From Sinorhizobium fredii NGR234 (GTDB lineage: Bacteria; Pseudomonadota; Alphaproteobacteria; Rhizobiales; Rhizobiaceae), in contig NC_012587.1 in assembly GCF_000018545.1 (NCBI RefSeq), positions 744,001 to 808,000 on the forward strand: DNA of 64,000 nt, written 5' to 3'. The translations under genes were made by a program, and so were the position numbers. The notes beneath the pieces are model-generated. The model was not told the origin of the DNA, did not search any database, and was given only the letters and a program-made list of their open reading frames with translations. Positions 17,124 through 26,429 of this stretch are shown piece after piece (within the stretch, counting starts at the first letter, position 1; the number at the start of each line of letters is the position of its first letter).

Positions 17124-18662
17124 TCATTCTCCCCGCGGATAGCGTTTGGATTCCTCGAGATTGTCGAGGTTCATGTGGTTGCGCATGTAGCGCTCGGATG
17201 CCTTTTGCAGCGGCTGATGGTCCCAGGGGTAGTAGGCCCCATTGCGGAGCGCCTCGTAGACCACCCAGCGCCGCGCCTGGCTTTCGCGCACCGCCGCGTC
17301 GAAGGCCTCCATGTCCCAATGCGCCACGCGCATGTCGCGGAAGGCGGTGAGCGTCGCCTGATCGACGGGCCCGCGCGGATTTTCCGCAAGATTGGTGAGT
17401 TCCAGCGGATCGGCTTCGAGGTCATAAAGCTGGTCCGGATCGAGCGCGCAATGGACGTATTTCCACTTGCCTTCGCGGATGGCGACGAGCGGCGCGTAGG
17501 AAGCCTCCGCCGCGTATTCCATCAGCACCGGCTCGGTGCGTTCTATCCCGTTGATCATCGGCAGAAGGCTGACGCCGTCCGTCCAGGGCTGCACTTCATC
17601 CATCGAGATGCCGGCGAGGGCGGCAAGCGTCGGCGTCACGTCGACGTTCGAGGTCGGTGTCAGGTGCAGTCCCGGTGCGACGCCCGGGCCGGCGATCATC
17701 AGCGGCACGCGTGCCGAGCCCTCGAAGAAGTTCATCTTGAACCAGAGACCACGCTCGCCGAGCATGTCGCCATGGTCGGAGCAGAAAAGGATGAGCGTAT
17801 TGTCGAGCATCCGGGTCCGCGTCAGCGTATCGACGAGTTCTCCGACCTTCTCGTCGAGATAGGAGATATTGGCGAAATAGGCGCGGCGCGACTGGCGGAT
17901 GTTTACTTCGGTCAACTCGAAGTTCTTGTAGTCGCAGGAGTGCATGATGCGCTGCGAATGCGGATCCTGGCTGTCGAAGGGGAGGGCGCCCACTTCCGGC
18001 CGAAGATGCTCGCAGTTCTCGTAGAGGTCCCAGAATTTCCGGCGCGCCACATAGGGGTCGTGCGGATGGGTGAAGGAGACGGTCAGGCACCAGGGACGGC
18101 GGGCTTCGTCGTCGTTGTCGCGGGCGAGTTGGTAGAGTTTCTGGTTCGCCAGGAACGCCACCTCGTCGTCATATTCCATTTGGTTGGTGATCTCGGCGAC
18201 GCCGGCGCCGGTGACCGAGCCGAGATTGTGATACCACCAGTCGATGCGTTCGCCGGGCTTGCGATAGTCCGGCGTCCAGCCGAAATCCGCCGGGTAGATG
18301 TCGGTCGTCAGCCGCTCTTCGAATCCGTGCAACTGGTCCGGCCCGACGAAATGCATCTTGCCGGAGAGCGCCGTGTAGTATCCGGCACGGCGCAGGTGGT
18401 GCGCATAGGTCGGGATCGACGATTGGTATTCCGCCGCATTGTCGTAGACGCGCGTGCGGCTCGGCAACTGCCCGGCCATGAAGGACGCGCGGGCGGGAGC
18501 ACATAACGGCGAGGACGTGTAGTTGTTGCGGAAGCGCGCCGACCGCCCCGCCAGCGCCTTGAGATTGGGCGCATGCAGGAAATCGGCCGGGCCATCGGGG
18601 AAGCACTTCCCGTTCAGCTGATCTACCATGAGGATCAGGATATTCGGCTTCCTGGCGATCAT
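17124..18662 (-). CDS. betC: Choline sulfatase
   Basis: The 512-aa arylsulfatase-family enzyme has the CAPAR signature whose Cys54 is converted to formylglycine. It also has the early metal residues MVDQLNGK and the later [12 protein letters not shown]. It hydrolyses choline-O-sulfate to choline and sulfate. The presence of betC in the operon is characteristic of Sinorhizobium, and the sulfate released could feed the nearby cysHDN pathway. Confidence 0.96.
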   Translation of the reverse strand: MIARKPNILILMVDQLNGKCFPDGPADFLHAPNLKALAGRSARFRNNYTSSPLCAPARASFMAGQLPSRTRVYDNAAEYQSSIPTYAHHLRRAGYYTALSGKMHFVGPDQLHGFEERLTTDIYPADFGWTPDYRKPGERIDWWYHNLGSVTGAGVAEITNQMEYDDEVAFLANQKLYQLARDNDDEARRPWCLTVSFTHPHDPYVARRKFWDLYENCEHLRPEVGALPFDSQDPHSQRIMHSCDYKNFELTEVNIRQSRRAYFANISYLDEKVGELVDTLTRTRMLDNTLILFCSDHGDMLGERGLWFKMNFFEGSARVPLMIAGPGVAPGLHLTPTSNVDVTPTLAALAGISMDEVQPWTDGVSLLPMINGIERTEPVLMEYAAEASYAPLVAIREGKWKYVHCALDPDQLYDLEADPLELTNLAENPRGPVDQATLTAFRDMRVAHWDMEAFDAAVRESQARRWVVYEALRNGAYYPWDHQPLQKASERYMRNHMNLDNLEESKRYPRGE

Positions 18663-18706
18663 GCTGTCCGTTCCTCGAAGGTTGCTTTTAAGATTATCTC
18701 GGGCGT

Positions 18707-18834
18707 TGCCCCTCTCCTCGGGTTTAACCCGAGGACTAGCCCTCTCCGCGCATGCGGGGAGAGGGGACTTAGGCGGCGCGGCATATCCCTTCTCCCCGCG
18801 CGCGGGGAGAAGGTGGCGGCAGCCGGATGAGGGG
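18707..18834. repeat. Intact GC-rich composite palindromic repeat between betI and betC
   Basis: Three hairpins stand in a row: CCTCGGG/CCCGAGG (about 18716-18734), CCCTCTCC/GGGGAGAGGG (about 18739-18766) and CCTTCTCCCC/GGGGAGAAGG (about 18788-18812), ending in GGATGAGGGGC. The last part recurs at 39066-39115 and 44712-44760, where insertion sequences have split it. It lies within the betI-betC intercistronic region and could stabilise or attenuate the mRNA. Confidence 0.7.
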
Positions 18835-18872
18835 CGGTCGGCTGCATCATCGAAATGGGGGCAGTCTCCAAC

Positions 18873-19460
18873 TCAGCCTCCACCCGCCCGCAAATGCGCA
18901 TTCACATAATCTTCCGTCAGCGCGATCGACGCCTCGATGCTGATCGGGGCCGATCTCAGACTTTGACGTATGTATAGACCGTCGATCATCGCAGCCGCGC
19001 CCTCGGCGATGCGTTCGGCGTCATCGGCAGGGCAGAGCGCCTTGAGACTGGCGAGCAGATTGGAGCGCAGCCGCCGCGCATAGACGACGAGCAGCCGCCG
19101 GACGTCCTCGGAGCGCTGCGCTTCCGAATAGAAGGCGAGCCAGGCGGCGACCGTTTCAGGTGCGAACTGGTCGGCCCGGAAGCTGACGCGGATCAGCGCG
19201 CTCACCTTTTCCCGCGGCGTCGGGGCCGCCCTCAGTGCTGTGACGGCATCGTGGCGCAACTGCCCGAGCAGGCTGCGGATCGTCGCGATCAGCAATTGCT
19301 CCTTGCTGCCGAAGTAATGATGCGCGAGCGCCGCCGAGACGCCGGCGGTGCGGGCGATGTCCGACATGGTGACGGCAACGGTCCCCTGATCGCCGATCAC
19401 CCGCAGCGCCGCGTCGACGAGCGCCTTGCGGCGCACCGGTTCCATCCCGATTTTCGGCAT
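18873..19460 (-). CDS. betI: TetR-type repressor of choline metabolism
   Basis: The start at ATG 19460 follows GGAG and gives the usual N-terminus MPKIGMEPVRRKALV; the frame extends 16 codons further back into the operator. The 195-aa protein has the TetR helix-turn-helix (VTMSDIARTAGVSAALAHHYFGSKEQLL) and a ligand domain. BetI represses the operon until choline is present. The palindrome at 19493-19512 lies immediately upstream. Confidence 0.95.
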   Translation of the reverse strand: MPKIGMEPVRRKALVDAALRVIGDQGTVAVTMSDIARTAGVSAALAHHYFGSKEQLLIATIRSLLGQLRHDAVTALRAAPTPREKVSALIRVSFRADQFAPETVAAWLAFYSEAQRSEDVRRLLVVYARRLRSNLLASLKALCPADDAERIAEGAAAMIDGLYIRQSLRSAPISIEASIALTEDYVNAHLRAGGG

Positions 19461-19492
19461 CTTCTCGCGCTCCTTCAAGAGGCAATCTATTT

Positions 19493-19512
19493 TTGATTGA
19501 TGCATCAATCAA
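19493..19512. promoter_or_regulatory. BetI operator
   Basis: A perfect 20-bp palindrome, TTGATTGATGCATCAATCAA, lies 32 bp before the betI start and 94 bp before the divergent hdeD-like start. It has the size and place of a TetR-family operator and resembles known bet boxes built from TGATTGA half-sites. Autoregulation of betICBA is expected. Control of the divergent gene is possible. Confidence 0.8.
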
Positions 19513-19606
19513 TAAAAATTCGCATGCTTTTTCCTTTCTTTTTGCTGGGAAATCCGGCTCAATCATGAGGAAGCGCTTGTGCTCGTCGCCAGGACTGGAG
19601 GTTGAA

Positions 19607-20155
19607 ATGACCAACACGTTCGATCCCGCCGGAAGACAGAACGTGGCCGCGAAGTGGGGATGGTTCGTAGCGCTCGGCGTGCTGCTGATCATGGCCGGCG
19701 GCATCGCCTTCGGCAATCTGCTGATGGCGACGGTCGCCTCCGTTTATTATGTCGGCCTCATCATGCTGATCGGCGGCCTGCTCAATCTCGCTCAGGCCTA
19801 TCAGGTCAAGGACTGGGGAGGCTTTCTCTTCTGGGTGCTGAGCGGCGGTCTCTATGCGGCGGCGGGCCTGTTCGCCTTCGTCAATCCGCTGCTCGCTTCG
19901 TCGATCCTGACCATCCTCATGGCAATCGCCCTGATCATTGCCGGCGCCTTCCGGATCTGGGTCGGCTTCCGGCTCAGTCCGCTCGGCGGCTGGGGCTGGA
20001 TCGTCATCGGCGGCCTGGTGACGCTCATTGCCGGTCTCGTCATCGCCGCCGGCTGGCCCGTCAACAGCCTCTGGATCCTTGGCCTGTTCCTGGCGGTCGA
20101 CCTCGTCATGCAGGGACTGGCGCTGATCGCTTTCGGCGTACTCGTCAAGAGCTAG
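19607..20155 (+). CDS. HdeD-like membrane protein (DUF308)
   Basis: The start is chosen at ATG 19607 because CTGGAGG precedes it by seven bases; the open frame begins earlier in the bet operator. The 182-aa product has six hydrophobic segments with repeated GLxxL and LIxAGxxR patterns (LLIMAGGIAFG, ALIIAGAFRIWVGF), typical of the HdeD/DUF308 family linked to acid and stress tolerance. It shares its promoter region with betI. Confidence 0.82.
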   Translation: MTNTFDPAGRQNVAAKWGWFVALGVLLIMAGGIAFGNLLMATVASVYYVGLIMLIGGLLNLAQAYQVKDWGGFLFWVLSGGLYAAAGLFAFVNPLLASSILTILMAIALIIAGAFRIWVGFRLSPLGGWGWIVIGGLVTLIAGLVIAAGWPVNSLWILGLFLAVDLVMQGLALIAFGVLVKS

Positions 20156-20280
20156 TCGGCTGCCCGGACACCAGATATCGCCCCGAAACGACCTTCATAA
20201 AACTTTCACATTGGCGAAAGACTTCATTGACGCTTGCCGCCGATGCTGGCGCGTCCGTATGTCCTATCCTGGAGCCCGGC

Positions 20281-22077
20281 ATGCCTGCCGCCCCTGCAGA
20301 AATTCTGTCGCTTCGCCGCTTCGGCGACGACCAGATCGTCACGCTCGCCAAGCTCGTCATAGAAAACGCCTTCCAGCCGATCGTCGAAGCGACCACCGGC
20401 GCGGTGTTTGGTTATGAGTCACTGGTGCGCGGCTTCGAGCGCCTGGGCTTCGCCTCGCCGCTCGAACTGCTCGACAAGGCGGAGGGCGCTGGGCAATTGC
20501 TGGCCCTCGAGCATCTGATCAACAGCCGCGCCGTCGCCGCCTTCGCGACGCTCCCGGATTATGCCGCACGGACGCTCTTCCTGAATTTCGATTCGCGGCT
20601 GGTCGGCGGCGAGGGGGACATCGTCGAGCGGCTCGTCAACCATCTGAAGCGTGCCAATATCGCCCCCTCGGCGCTCTGCTTCGAGCTCTCGGAGCGCTTC
20701 GACGGCGGCAAGATGCCCGACTTCTCGGCGCTGGTCCGGCAATTGCGGCTTGCCGGCTTCAAGCTGGCGATCGACGATTTCGGCGCCGGCTTCAATGGGC
20801 TGAAGCTCTTGTGCGACCAGCCGGTCGACTATGTGAAGATCGACAGGCATTTCATTTCCGGCATCGAGCGGGATTCCCGCAAGCGCCATCTCGTGCGTCA
20901 TGCCGTCAACATGGCGCATGTCCTCGGCACACGGGTCATTGCCGAAGGCGTCGAGACGGAGGCGGAGTTTCTCGTCTGTCGCGATCTCGGCTGCGACCTG
21001 ATGCAGGGCTATTTCATCGCTCGCCCGACGACGCACTTGAATGAACTGCAGACCGCCTATCCGCATCTCGAGCCGGGCGGCGTCCGGCGGCTTTCGTCGA
21101 CGCTGGACAGCATCCTGATCCGCAAGGAGATCGAACAACTGCCAACGGTCAGGGAAAGCGACGACCTCGATTCCGTTTTCGACCTTTTCCGGCGCAATCC
21201 GCGCCAGGCGTTCTTTCCGGTGCTGAATGCCAATGGCGAGCCGCGCGGCATCCTGCACGAGTACCATGTGAAGGAGATGATCTATCATCCCTTCGGTCGC
21301 GATCTCCTGAAGAACCGCATCTATCAGCGTCGCATCTCGCACTTCGTCACGCCTGCACCGATCGCCGATCTCGACACGCCGGCCGATGAGATGCTGAAGA
21401 TCTTCGCCGGCATGGACGGCAGCGATTGCGTCATCCTGACGGAGAACATGCGCTATGCCGGCATTCTCTCGGCCTCGTCGCTCCTGAAGATCATCAACGA
21501 GAAACAATTGAAACGGGCGCAGGAGCAGAACCCGCTGACCGGCCTTCCGGGCAATCGGGCGATCCGCGACTACGTCCAGCACGCCGTTCTCGACGGCGAT
21601 GAAACGCGTTATTTCTGCTATTGCGATTTTGATGACTTCAAGCCCTTCAACGACACCTACGGCTTCCAGAAGGGCGACCTGGCGATTACCCTGTTCGCCG
21701 CGCTGCTGCGGCGCCATTTCATCGGCGAGGAGAAGTTCCTGGGCCATGTCGGCGGCGACGACTTCTTCGTCGGCGTCGGCGGCCTCGCCGAAGCGGAACT
21801 TCGCGCCCAGCTGACACGCCTTATCGATGATTTTCGCTCTGGCGTCCGCCAGCTCTACTCGCCGGAGCACCAGGCAGCGGGACGGATCAGCGGCTATGGT
21901 CGTGATGGCGGCGCGAAGGACTTCCCGCTGATGCGCTGTTCCATCGCGGTCCTGGCGCTTCCGGAGGGCTTCATCCTTTCCGACGGCCAGACGGTGAGCA
22001 AGCGGATCGCGGAGATAAAGGCGCGCGCCAAGGCTAGCGAGACCGGGTTGGTCCTGGAGTTGATCGCTCGGGAATGA
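20281..22077 (+). CDS. EAL-CBS-GGDEF cyclic-di-GMP protein
   Basis: The start at ATG 20281 follows CTGGAG; the longer open frame upstream runs through another gene. The 598-aa protein has an N-terminal EAL phosphodiesterase domain (about 20-260) with [33 protein letters not shown] and [12 protein letters not shown]-like pair follows (about 280-410), then a GGDEF domain (about 420-590) with NPLTGLPGN. Its signature reads GGDDF, so cyclase activity is doubtful while the EAL residues look complete. There is no membrane segment. It probably degrades c-di-GMP in response to a ligand bound by the CBS pair. Confidence 0.88.
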   Translation: MPAAPAEILSLRRFGDDQIVTLAKLVIENAFQPIVEATTGAVFGYESLVRGFERLGFASPLELLDKAEGAGQLLALEHLINSRAVAAFATLPDYAARTLFLNFDSRLVGGEGDIVERLVNHLKRANIAPSALCFELSERFDGGKMPDFSALVRQLRLAGFKLAIDDFGAGFNGLKLLCDQPVDYVKIDRHFISGIERDSRKRHLVRHAVNMAHVLGTRVIAEGVETEAEFLVCRDLGCDLMQGYFIARPTTHLNELQTAYPHLEPGGVRRLSSTLDSILIRKEIEQLPTVRESDDLDSVFDLFRRNPRQAFFPVLNANGEPRGILHEYHVKEMIYHPFGRDLLKNRIYQRRISHFVTPAPIADLDTPADEMLKIFAGMDGSDCVILTENMRYAGILSASSLLKIINEKQLKRAQEQNPLTGLPGNRAIRDYVQHAVLDGDETRYFCYCDFDDFKPFNDTYGFQKGDLAITLFAALLRRHFIGEEKFLGHVGGDDFFVGVGGLAEAELRAQLTRLIDDFRSGVRQLYSPEHQAAGRISGYGRDGGAKDFPLMRCSIAVLALPEGFILSDGQTVSKRIAEIKARAKASETGLVLELIARE

Positions 22078-22157
22078 AACGGGCGAGTGACGGCTTTCCG
22101 GAACTGCGAGCGGACTATAGGTATAGGCGGCATGCTTCCTTTGCGAGGATTACCGCC

Positions 22158-23165
22158 ATGACCATTCCGACCGAAATGACCTATGTCGACCTGCCGAGCC
22201 CGGGTGGCGCGGAAAACATGGTTTTGGCGCGGGGGCCGCTGCCGGAACTCAAGGCTGGCGAGATCCTGATCCGCGTCGAGGCCTTCGGTGTCAACCGGCC
22301 GGACGTCCTGCAGCGCAAGGGAGACTATCCGCCGCCGCCCGGCGCGAGCCCCGTTCTCGGCCTGGAAGTCGCCGGCGAGGTGGCCGACCTCGGCGACGGG
22401 GCAGCGGGTTTCGCGGTGGGCGACAAGGTCTGCGCGCTTGCCAATGGCGGCGGCTATGCCGAATTTTGCGCGGTGCCGGCGACGCAGGCGCTTGCCTGGC
22501 CGAAGGGCTATGACGCGGTCAAGGCCGCGGCGCTGCCGGAGACCTTCTTCACGGTGTGGGCTAATGTCTTTGACATGGCCGGCCTGAAGGCCGGCGAGAC
22601 CATCCTCGTTCATGGCGGTTCGAGCGGCATCGGCACGACGGCGATCCAGCTCGCCAGGGCCCTTGGCGCCGAGGTCTTCGCGACGGCCGGCAGTGCCGCG
22701 AAGTGTACCGCCTGCGAGACGCTCGGAGCGAAGCACGCGATCAATTACCGCGAGGAGGACTTCAAGGCCGCCGTCCTCGAAGCGACCGGAGGCCGCGGCG
22801 TCGATGTCATCCTCGACATGGTCGGTGGGCGGTATTTCGGCCGCAACCTCGCTTCGCTCGCCAAGGACGGGCGCCTGTCGATCATCGGTTTTCTCGGTGG
22901 CGCGCGCGTCGAGGACGCCAGTATCGTTGCGATCCTGACGAAGCGGCTGCATGTCATGGGATCCGCCTTAAGACCGCGGACGACGGGGGAAAAGCAGGCG
23001 ATCCGCGACGGACTTGTTGCACGGGTCTGGCCGCTTCTGGAGGCGGGCGACGTGGCGCCGGTCATTCATGCCGTCTTGCCCCTTGAAGAGATTTCGGATG
23101 CCCACCGCCTGATGGAAGAGGGCGACCACATCGGCAAAATCGTGATCAGGATCGCCGGGGATTAG
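22158..23165 (+). CDS. NAD(P)H quinone oxidoreductase (zeta-crystallin/PIG3 type)
   Basis: The start at ATG 22158 has AGGAT upstream. The 335-aa medium-chain dehydrogenase lacks the zinc ligands of alcohol dehydrogenases and has the NADPH-binding segment [21 protein letters not shown]. The N-terminus ([16 protein letters not shown]) and [23 protein letters not shown] match the PIG3-like subgroup, which reduces quinones one or two electrons at a time. It appears to be a single gene. Confidence 0.88.
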   Translation: MTIPTEMTYVDLPSPGGAENMVLARGPLPELKAGEILIRVEAFGVNRPDVLQRKGDYPPPPGASPVLGLEVAGEVADLGDGAAGFAVGDKVCALANGGGYAEFCAVPATQALAWPKGYDAVKAAALPETFFTVWANVFDMAGLKAGETILVHGGSSGIGTTAIQLARALGAEVFATAGSAAKCTACETLGAKHAINYREEDFKAAVLEATGGRGVDVILDMVGGRYFGRNLASLAKDGRLSIIGFLGGARVEDASIVAILTKRLHVMGSALRPRTTGEKQAIRDGLVARVWPLLEAGDVAPVIHAVLPLEEISDAHRLMEEGDHIGKIVIRIAGD

Positions 23166-23242
23166 ACGATGGTCGCCCTTGTATTGCCGCGGACATCGCC
23201 TACCTTGGGACTATCGGCAACAACAGAAAGGAAGGTGATCCA

Positions 23243-23314
23243 ATGTCTAATGAGATTTCGGACCTCGTGACAGGCATCGGAGAGGTGAAGGAGTCGAGGC
23301 AGCCCTCGGCTTGA
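23243..23314 (+). CDS. Possible 23-aa small protein
   Basis: A short frame (MSNEISDLVTGIGEVKESRQ plus PSA) has the strong AAGGAAGG site seven bases before its ATG and is followed by a terminator at 23373. It could be an independent small mRNA. No homolog is known to me. Confidence 0.3.
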   Translation: MSNEISDLVTGIGEVKESRQPSA

Positions 23315-23372
23315 TCCCCACCTTCCTAGGGCCCGCCCGGCCCAGCCAGTTCATAAGGCCAAAACTCATGGA

Positions 23373-23400
23373 AGGGTCGCTAACGCGGCCCTTTTCCTTT
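23373..23400 (+). terminator. Rho-independent terminator
   Basis: The hairpin AAGGGTCGC-TAAC-GCGGCCCTT is followed by TTCCTTTT. It ends transcription from the quinone oxidoreductase and small-ORF side, and faces the convergent DUF3750 gene. Confidence 0.7.
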
Positions 23401-23404
23401 TCGG

Positions 23405-24142
23405 TCAGATTCCGAGCCGGCCGATCGCCGGTATCTTGATGCCCGGTCTGGCAATATCGATCCCGGCCACCAGCCCCATGAAATGCAGTTCCAGGCCGCT
23501 GCGCCAGCCGGCCGAAATGCCGGCCACGCCATAGAGCGTCGCATGCAGGTCGCGGCCGTCCGCATCGATCTGGAACAGTTTGCCTTCCGGCAGATAGTCG
23601 CGCCCGACCGCATCCGGCGGCAGCACGGCGTCGAGTTCGGGCACCGCGCGCAGCACATACGCGACGAAGGTGTTGGAGTTCGGTCCGGGCCAGAGCCGGT
23701 AGGCGCCGGGCGACGAATAGGGATAGGCAGCGATCGCCTGCTCGACTTTCGGGATCAGCCGCTTCGCTTCTTCGCCTGTGGCGGCGGTGACGATGCGAGG
23801 CGCGTTCGAATACCAACGGCCATCTGCCTGATAGGCGTTCTTGCGGATCGGCCGGCCCCATCCGACCTTTTCGTATCGGTTGTAGCCGGATGCGCCTTCG
23901 TCCTTCGTGACGATCCATGCGTGGCTCGCCACGGCGCCCTTCATGCCGCCGGTCGTTGCCGACAAGACGTAAATGGCCGCCTCGGGACTGGCGGAGGGCT
24001 CGGGAAGCATGCCGGCCGATGACCAGTCCGCGTCACGCCAGCTCTGCGGCCGCTCCTTCAAGTACCAGAGCCCTGCCGAGGCAAGCGCCGGAAGCAGGTA
24101 GATGACGGCGAAGACGAGGAGCAGCCTGCGGAGGATTTTCAT
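23405..24142 (-). CDS. DUF3750 family exported protein
   Basis: The start at ATG 24142 gives a signal sequence or anchor (MKILRRLLLVFAVIYLLPALASAG). The mature part has the DUF3750 blocks SHAWIVTK, GRWYSNAPRIV, AYPYSSPGAYRLWPGPNSNTF and VGRDYLPEGK. The 245-aa length fits. Members are found in many rhizobia, and the function is unknown. Conserved His, Cys-free core and aromatic residues suggest a periplasmic enzyme-like fold, but this is speculation. Confidence 0.75.
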   Translation of the reverse strand: MKILRRLLLVFAVIYLLPALASAGLWYLKERPQSWRDADWSSAGMLPEPSASPEAAIYVLSATTGGMKGAVASHAWIVTKDEGASGYNRYEKVGWGRPIRKNAYQADGRWYSNAPRIVTAATGEEAKRLIPKVEQAIAAYPYSSPGAYRLWPGPNSNTFVAYVLRAVPELDAVLPPDAVGRDYLPEGKLFQIDADGRDLHATLYGVAGISAGWRSGLELHFMGLVAGIDIARPGIKIPAIGRLGI

Positions 24143-24191
24143 CGACAATGTCTTTTCTGCCGGTGGATTCCTGCTAGATGCATAGCCCAAC

Positions 24192-24294
24192 CTACAGCGC
24201 CGTGCGTCTTGTCAGACGCACAAAGGTCGCTGTAGCACTTTGAGTTGCTGCATGTCTTTATCCTTAAATCGGATACGATTTAAGGATACATGCA
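24192..24294. repeat. RIME-like double-hairpin repeat, copy 1
   Basis: The first hairpin runs from CTACAGCG to CGCTGTAG with an inner GCGTCT/AGACGC pair. The second runs from TGCATGT through ATCCTTAAATCG to its complement and ends TGCA. It lies between the divergent DUF3750 and asparaginase genes, so the asparaginase ATG is only 22 bp away. Confidence 0.8.
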
Positions 24295-24315
24295 AGAGAA
24301 AATTGAGGGCAAGAC

Positions 24316-25323
24316 ATGTCGAATCCCGTTCTGGTCGAGGTGACGCGCGGAAATCTGGTCGAAAGCCGCCACCGAGGCACTGTCATCGCGGTCGACGGCG
24401 ATGGCAAGACGTTGTTCGCGCTCGGCGACACGGACGGTGCCGTATTCCCTCGTTCGGCCTGCAAAGCCATGCAGGCGCTGCCGCTGGTGGAAAGCGGCGC
24501 TGCGGATGCCTACGGCTTCGGGGACAAGGCGTTGGCGCTTGCCTGTTCTTCGCATTCCGGGGAATCGGAACATGTGGAACTCGCCACCGAAATGCTTTCC
24601 GCCGCCGGTCGCGACGTCAGCGCGCTCGAATGCGGCGCCCATTGGTCCTTCTACCAGAAGAACCTCATCGCCCAGGCGCGCACCTTGGAAAAGCCGAGCG
24701 CCCTGCACAACAATTGTTCCGGCAAACATGCCGGCTTTATCTGCGCCTGCTGCCATTCCGGCACCGCGGTCGAAGGCTATGCCGGCTACGATCACCCGAT
24801 CCAGCAGGAGATCCGCGGCATCATGGAGAGCCTGACGGGGGGGCTTCTCACCCGTGACAACTGCGGTGTCGATGGCTGCTCGATCCCGACCTATGCCGTC
24901 CCGATGAAGGGCCTTGCCCATGGTTTCGCCCGCATGGCGACCGGCGTGGGTCTGGCGGCGGAGCGGGCGCGCGCCTCGAAGCGGCTGATCGAAGCCTGCA
25001 TGGCCGAGCCCTTCTACGTTGCCGGCACCGATCGCACCTGCACGCGGCTGATGAAGGCGGCGCCGGGGCGCGTCTTCGCCAAGACCGGTGCCGAGGGCGT
25101 GTTCTGCGCGGTGATTCCGGAAAAGGGTATCGGCATCGCCGTCAAATGCGAGGACGGCACGACCCGCGCCGCCGAATCGATGGTCGCGGCGACGCTGGCG
25201 CGTTTCTTCGCGGAAGACCCGGAGGTCAAGGCGGCGCTGATGGCGCAGGCCAACCATTCGATGAGCAACTGGAACGGCATCCATGTCGGCGACGTCCGCG
25301 TCACGGAAGCCTTTGCCTCGTAG
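24316..25323 (+). CDS. L-asparaginase, Rhizobium etli type (AsnA-II family)
   Basis: The 335-aa protein belongs to the asparaginase II family (PF06089) described for Rhizobium etli. The Ser-Lys pair is in SACK (Ser47, Lys50). The zinc-site residues are in NNCSGKHAGF and DNCGVDGCS, and the block CSSHSGE is present. It hydrolyses asparagine to aspartate and ammonia in the cytoplasm. The ATG at 24316 has GAGGG upstream. No permease gene adjoins it, and flanking RIME-like repeats isolate it as a single transcription unit. Confidence 0.93.
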   Translation: MSNPVLVEVTRGNLVESRHRGTVIAVDGDGKTLFALGDTDGAVFPRSACKAMQALPLVESGAADAYGFGDKALALACSSHSGESEHVELATEMLSAAGRDVSALECGAHWSFYQKNLIAQARTLEKPSALHNNCSGKHAGFICACCHSGTAVEGYAGYDHPIQQEIRGIMESLTGGLLTRDNCGVDGCSIPTYAVPMKGLAHGFARMATGVGLAAERARASKRLIEACMAEPFYVAGTDRTCTRLMKAAPGRVFAKTGAEGVFCAVIPEKGIGIAVKCEDGTTRAAESMVAATLARFFAEDPEVKAALMAQANHSMSNWNGIHVGDVRVTEAFAS

Positions 25324-25401
25324 TTCCGAAACTGTCCAAGGCGTTCCCGGCTGCGCCGGCCTTGCGGCGTGAGGGGGATGCCGGCGGATATCCCGCCGGC
25401 A

Positions 25402-25505
25402 CTACAGCGCCGTGCGTCTTTTCAGACGCACTAAGGACGCTGTAGCACTTTGAATCGCTGCATGTTTTTCTCCTTAAATCGGCTACGATTTAAGGATACA
25501 TGCAG
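25402..25505. repeat. RIME-like double-hairpin repeat, copy 2
   Basis: This copy has the same orientation as copy 1 and is nearly identical to it, with loop changes such as GCGTCTTTTCAGACGC. It fills most of the gap between the convergent asparaginase and DUF4198 genes. Confidence 0.82.
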
Positions 25506-25512
25506 GAGGCGA

Positions 25513-26244
25513 TCATTCATCCACGTGCGGTTCGGCGACGAAGGTCAGCGTCGCCGTGTAACCGGTCTCGTCGGCGGCGCTGCTGCCGTCGAGCGGCACG
25601 TCGTGGCTGACCGCCAAGACGTTCAGCCCGGCATTGCGCAGCGTCACCTCCGCTTCGCCCTTTGCGTCGGTCTTCGCCGAGACGAGTTCCGGCAGGCCGA
25701 CATAGTCGAGCACGACTTGCTTGCCTTCGAGCGGCTTGCCTTCGAAGAGCACCCGAATGCGGTACGTCTCGCCCGGCTTCAGGCCGATCGGATTGTCGAG
25801 CGGAACGATCTGCAGCGGCTGCGGCGGCAAGGCAGGCAGCGTGTCGTGGGCATGGATGAGAGCGATGCTGTTCTTGATCGTACGGGTCGCACGGCGGGCG
25901 CCGGGCACCTCGTTCTTCGGCTTGTTCAGCCATTTCCCGTCGGCGCCTTCGCTCCAATAGCCGTTGTCGAATTCCAGCGCGATCAATGCCGGTTCGCCAT
26001 TGGGCTCCAGTCGCATATAGTTTGCCGCCGGTTGCATTTTCAGCGGCAACTCGCTGCCGTCTGCAGCGATTGCCGTGGCTTTGACGACCTTCGCAGGGTC
26101 GTATCCGTCGTCTCCGGCGCCGTGGCCATAAATGACCGCGAGTTCGCCCCAACGTTCGTCTACCCAGGCGCCGTGCGAAAGGGCCGGCGCCGCCGTCGCC
26201 AGCACCAAGCCGGCGGCCGCCAGGAGGGAGGCAAGAGTCTTCAT
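25513..26244 (-). CDS. Periplasmic DUF4198 protein
   Basis: The 243-aa product has a signal peptide (MKTLASLLAAAGLVLATAAPALS) followed by HGAWVDERWGELAVIYGHG and a C-terminal Ig-like part with PLEGKQVVLDY and GEAEVTL. This is the DUF4198 family, often associated with uptake of nickel, cobalt or zinc. Conserved His residues follow the cleavage site. The TGTTATAACGTAACA motif just upstream would fit metal-dependent control, though no transporter genes adjoin it. Confidence 0.75.
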   Translation of the reverse strand: MKTLASLLAAAGLVLATAAPALSHGAWVDERWGELAVIYGHGAGDDGYDPAKVVKATAIAADGSELPLKMQPAANYMRLEPNGEPALIALEFDNGYWSEGADGKWLNKPKNEVPGARRATRTIKNSIALIHAHDTLPALPPQPLQIVPLDNPIGLKPGETYRIRVLFEGKPLEGKQVVLDYVGLPELVSAKTDAKGEAEVTLRNAGLNVLAVSHDVPLDGSSAADETGYTATLTFVAEPHVDE

Positions 26245-26260
26245 AAGCAGATCCTCATAA

Positions 26261-26275
26261 TGTTATAACGTAACA
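26261..26275. promoter_or_regulatory. Possible Zur-like box
   Basis: The inverted repeat TGTTA-TAACG-TAACA, containing GTTATAAC, lies 17 bases before the DUF4198 start. It resembles the GTTATAnTATAAC-type sites of alphaproteobacterial Zur, but symmetry is incomplete. Metal control is inferred. Confidence 0.4.
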
Positions 26276-26429
26276 CGCTTTGTTAATGGGAAATTCCGGG
26301 CCTTGTCAATTCTTTCGATTTCATCTCTTCTGCGGCACGACTTGCAGCCGCAACTGTGTGCCGTCGGAGCAGGTGACGAAACCTGTGGTCGATTCACCCG
26401 CGTCCGCTCGAGAACCACGATCTAGGACC

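Noticed and set aside
19654..20280. N-terminal extension of the EAL protein
   Set aside because: The extension runs out of frame through the HdeD-like gene. A good ATG with CTGGAG is present at 20281.
23247..23918. A 223-codon leftward frame overlapping the DUF3750 gene
   Set aside because: It crosses the terminator and is in a different frame from the DUF3750 product. It looks like a shadow.
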